Assembly (NCBI GenBank): GCA_015478775.1 | Contig: JADMKP010000012.1 | Location: forward strand, 1 to 64,000 | Direction of reading: 5' to 3' | DNA: 64,000 nt | Origin: Fermentimonas sp. | Lineage (GTDB): Bacteria; Bacteroidota; Bacteroidia; Bacteroidales; Dysgonomonadaceae | Part shown: positions 61,396-64,000 of the stretch, in pieces | How positions within the stretch are numbered: the first letter of the stretch is position 1 | How the letters are laid out: every line of letters begins with the position of its first letter | Position numbers and translations under genes: made by a program | Notes under the pieces: model-generated | What the model saw: the letters and a program-made list of their open reading frames with translations, nothing else | What the model was told of the DNA's origin: nothing | Database searches by the model: none

Positions 61396-62961
61396 TTAGT
61401 CAGGATTAATTTGATCATTTATGCGGAAATAATCAAAGTCAGTAAATCCACCTGTATTTTCAGTAGCATAATGAAAAAGACCAAAGCGATATCCCATAAA
61501 ATGGGGTAGGGTGTATGACATCTGTAACGTGTTTCCTATAGCTATCCAGTTTAACCCATCTAAACTGTAATAAAAGTAAGCTTTATCAGTGCGATCTTTA
61601 AAATCGCATTCTATTTTTAAATGAACACCATTTTGATTAAGAGGTATGGATTCAACTTCTACCGATTCGTCACCCTTACTATTCACCATTATTATTGAAA
61701 ATTGGTCCTTTTCTTTCTTTACACCAACATATCCATAGTTCTTTTGAAGAGCTATCATACCAGAGTAATCTCCGTTATTCATATTGTCTACTTCAATAAA
61801 AGTAGAAGCAGAGCTCTCTGGTCCGAATGTTCTTTGTGTTAAGGTATTTCTAGCTTGTAAGGGAGAATCATCTATTCTTCCGGCTGTCAATCTAAGGTAA
61901 CCAGGATAGTCTGTAAGCGACCAGAACCTATCGTCTGGGTTGTGATTCCACTGCCAATGTAGTGAAAATGGCTCATCGCCAGCTATTCTATTAAATTCAT
62001 CCGATGAGACAATACCCCAAGCGCCAAGTTGATTATTAACTTTAATATCTAATTCATCAGGAACAACTCCATCTTCACCCAATACTGGCCACTTATCAAC
62101 CCATTTCATTGGCACTAGGTATGGTATTCTACCTACTGATCCATAATCTCTAAACATATATGCATACCAACCACCCTCTGGGGTATCAATAATACTACCT
62201 TGGGCAATTCCTCTGTCTCTAAGTACTACCTTTCCTTCATACGGTCCTCTGATATCTTTTGCACGATGTACAATTACAGTTCTCATATCATTAGGAGGCC
62301 AAGTTATATTAAATATATAATAATAGCCGTTGTGTTTTACCATTTGAGATCCCTCTGCAGGTAACATTATTCTTTCTGAAGCAACTTTACTTGCATTTTC
62401 GATTATGACTTCGTGTTTGGTTCCTTCTTTAATACCTGTAAGATCTGATTTTAATTCAACTAATGTTATATTTCCTGCGCCATAAATCATATATGTTTTC
62501 CCATCATCATCAAAGAAAAGTGTGTGATCATGAAGAACTGGTTCAAAAGTTATCTCTTCCCACTTTCCATTCTCAATATTATCAGTTTTAAAAATATGAG
62601 TTTTACCTGATGTGGCAGAGAAAGTAGATACATAAAAAATATCGTTGTGGTAACGAATACTACTAGCCCAAGAACCTGCACCATATGCGTTGTTTCCATT
62701 CTCAAGACGTAACTTTTCATTATCAGCTAAAGTGTCATAAGTATAACTTACCATTCTCCAATTAATCAAATCTTTTGATTTCATAATGGGGAGTCCAGGG
62801 CTCATATGCATTGTAGTACTACTCATATAGTAGGTGTCACCTACACGAACCATTGCAACATCTGGTACATCAGCCCAGATAATTGGATTTTTTGCTTTGT
62901 TTTGGCTGAAGCCAGAGATGATGAATATCATCAAAAAAAGAATAACTATTAATCGTTTCAT
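61396..62961 (-). CDS. GH43 with C-terminal concanavalin-like domain
   Basis: This 521-residue exported enzyme has a signal peptide ending ISGFSQ. The propeller (about 25-315) has base Asp in WADVPDVAMVRVG, an unusual modulator segment LHDHTLFFDDDG (His follows the Asp where Pro is common) and acid Glu in LPAEGSQMVKHNG. Residues about 325-521 are the beta-sandwich seen in xylosidase-type GH43 enzymes (SLHWQWNHNPDDRFWSL, MGYRFGLFHYATENTGGF). It is probably an arabinofuranosidase or xylosidase with side-chain preference. It lies 24 nt before the GH8 gene. Confidence 0.88.
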   Translation of the reverse strand: MKRLIVILFLMIFIISGFSQNKAKNPIIWADVPDVAMVRVGDTYYMSSTTMHMSPGLPIMKSKDLINWRMVSYTYDTLADNEKLRLENGNNAYGAGSWASSIRYHNDIFYVSTFSATSGKTHIFKTDNIENGKWEEITFEPVLHDHTLFFDDDGKTYMIYGAGNITLVELKSDLTGIKEGTKHEVIIENASKVASERIMLPAEGSQMVKHNGYYYIFNITWPPNDMRTVIVHRAKDIRGPYEGKVVLRDRGIAQGSIIDTPEGGWYAYMFRDYGSVGRIPYLVPMKWVDKWPVLGEDGVVPDELDIKVNNQLGAWGIVSSDEFNRIAGDEPFSLHWQWNHNPDDRFWSLTDYPGYLRLTAGRIDDSPLQARNTLTQRTFGPESSASTFIEVDNMNNGDYSGMIALQKNYGYVGVKKEKDQFSIIMVNSKGDESVEVESIPLNQNGVHLKIECDFKDRTDKAYFYYSLDGLNWIAIGNTLQMSYTLPHFMGYRFGLFHYATENTGGFTDFDYFRINDQINPD

Positions 62962-63017
62962 ATTTATTATTTAATAATGATTGACACTTTAAATACTTTT
63001 TATACGTGATATATTTT

Positions 63018-64000
63018 TTAGAGTGTATTAGTTAAATAGATATTTTTTATAATAATAGGTTTACTTCCTAGTGACCAGAATCCCATAATATATATATGAG
63101 AGGGGTCTATCTTTACAATATTATCACTTTTAAACATGTTGTGGAGATCAATTTCTATCCTACGCTCACTCTTAAAATCATACTCTGCAGCACCTGACCA
63201 ATAATTGTTTTCATCAAACAATCTGAAAGAAACACTTGAATCATTTTCATTACCTAATTCTACAATCAGGTATTTATATGCAGATAGATTAACCCCATTA
63301 CCATATTGCCATCCACCAAATCCATATTGTCCTGTTATCAATGTTTTGGTATTCTCATCAAACGAACCTTTTTCCCATATTGAAGGATTAAACATTTCAT
63401 CGGTAAGAGGAAATGTAGTTGATTTAACTTTAAATGTAATCTCTGAATTACTATCATCTGATAAACTATATGAGACAGTTACTACTGCTTCACCATCTTT
63501 TAATGAGCTCATCCTACCGCCCTTATCAATTGTAATGATTGAATTATCAGAAATGTCAAATTCTGAATCAGCTGTTACATATCTAGATGAACCGTCAGAA
63601 AAATGTGCTTGTACAATTAAATTTCTTGCATCACCGGTCAATATTTGAACATGATTGTCTATACCTAAAATAGATATTTTATCGAGTTTGGATTCATTTA
63701 CATCAATACCTGTTGCATATTCATTATACCATTGATAGGTGGGCCATGGGCAAGCCTCTGGGTCGTTAAGAAAAGTATATTCTGCAGGTATGCCTTCAAC
63801 ATTTTTAAATGCAGCTAAGTGATGACATTCCGTAAAGATTAGCCAGCTAACATTTCCTGTGATGTCTGCAATATATTTGAAATTTGCACCAAAACCGGGT
63901 CCACCTACTACTCCAGTAAAACTCTTGCCCCATGAAGAATTGTATTTTTTAGGAGCCCAGTCCATTTCAGTAACCATAATAGGGGCAAAATCTGATACTG
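63018..64000 (-). CDS. C-terminal part of a clan GH-A-like glycoside hydrolase with Ig-like and CBM-like domains (truncated)
   Basis: The minus-strand frame is open from the right edge through about 326 residues to the stop at 63018. An ATG at 63977 is internal, because VSDFAPIM precedes it in frame. The first part has APIMVTEMDWAPKKYNSSWG, which resembles the nucleophile-bearing strand of GH5/GH-A enzymes, and ACPWPTYQWYNEYATG. From about residue 120 comes a Big2-like domain (LIVQAHFSDGSSRYVTAD, IDKGGRMSSLKDGEAVVTV), and then a C-terminal jelly-roll (LITGQYGFGGWQYGNGVNLS) to the end. It may be the missing endo-xylanase or another backbone enzyme. Family unsettled because the front is outside the window. 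Confidence 0.55.
   Translation of the reverse strand, partial: VSDFAPIMVTEMDWAPKKYNSSWGKSFTGVVGGPGFGANFKYIADITGNVSWLIFTECHHLAAFKNVEGIPAEYTFLNDPEACPWPTYQWYNEYATGIDVNESKLDKISILGIDNHVQILTGDARNLIVQAHFSDGSSRYVTADSEFDISDNSIITIDKGGRMSSLKDGEAVVTVSYSLSDDSNSEITFKVKSTTFPLTDEMFNPSIWEKGSFDENTKTLITGQYGFGGWQYGNGVNLSAYKYLIVELGNENDSSVSFRLFDENNYWSGAAEYDFKSERRIEIDLHNMFKSDNIVKIDPSHIYIMGFWSLGSKPIIIKNIYLTNTL

Noticed and set aside
63205-63648. Open frame of 147 codons on the plus strand at the right edge
   Set aside because: It is antisense to the Big2 and C-terminal domains of the truncated hydrolase, which read as a coherent protein.

Overview
The window is an AT-rich stretch of a Bacteroidota chromosome, probably of the Bacteroidales/Marinilabiliales type. 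Evidence for this is a SusC/SusD pair, many exported and lipoprotein glycoside hydrolases, weak ribosome binding sites, and scattered TAnnTTTG-like -7 elements. I see no mobile element, rRNA, tRNA or CRISPR array. Nearly all of the sequence is carbohydrate utilisation.

Layout. (1) 1-4302, minus strand: L-rhamnose catabolism, read rhaB, rhaA, rhaT, then a truncated AraC-family regulator at the left edge. (2) 4834-15753, plus strand: a tight run encoding a complete 2-oxoacid dehydrogenase complex (E2, E3, fused E1 alpha/beta), a PHP-domain protein, a class II aldolase/short-chain dehydrogenase fusion, a SorE-like zinc dehydrogenase and a tandem class II aldolase. (3) 15884-23765, plus strand: a GntR-type regulator (probable FucR), L-fucose isomerase, FucU mutarotase, and two lipoprotein exo-glycosidases, GH95 and GH110. 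A convergent hairpin terminator closes this block.

(4) 23892-35528, minus strand: intracellular processing of glucuronoxylan products. Transcription runs GPH symporter, GH43, GH67 alpha-glucuronidase, uxuA, an SDR mannonate reductase candidate, xylB, xylA, a terminator, then a sialate-O-acetylesterase-type esterase. (5) 35936-64000, minus strand: a large complex-xylan utilisation locus. It contains a truncated GH-A-like enzyme, GH43, GH8-CE6, GH31, GH95, a giant GH3, GH43-CE1, GH43-CBM, GH97, GH115, then SusC and SusD with a clear terminator.

Working model. The right half removes the side chains of a heavily decorated heteroxylan: glucuronic acid (GH115, GH67), arabinose/xylose (GH43, GH3), alpha-xylose (GH31), alpha-galactose (GH97), L-galactose or fucose (GH95), and acetyl/feruloyl esters (CE1, CE6, SASA). 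It imports the pieces and converts xylose and glucuronate to central intermediates. The left half handles the 6-deoxyhexoses rhamnose and fucose. The least ordinary part is block 2: a dedicated 2-oxoacid dehydrogenase sits in the same run as deoxy-sugar aldolases, and no fuculokinase is present. One aldolase has a second domain that has lost all four catalytic/metal residues.
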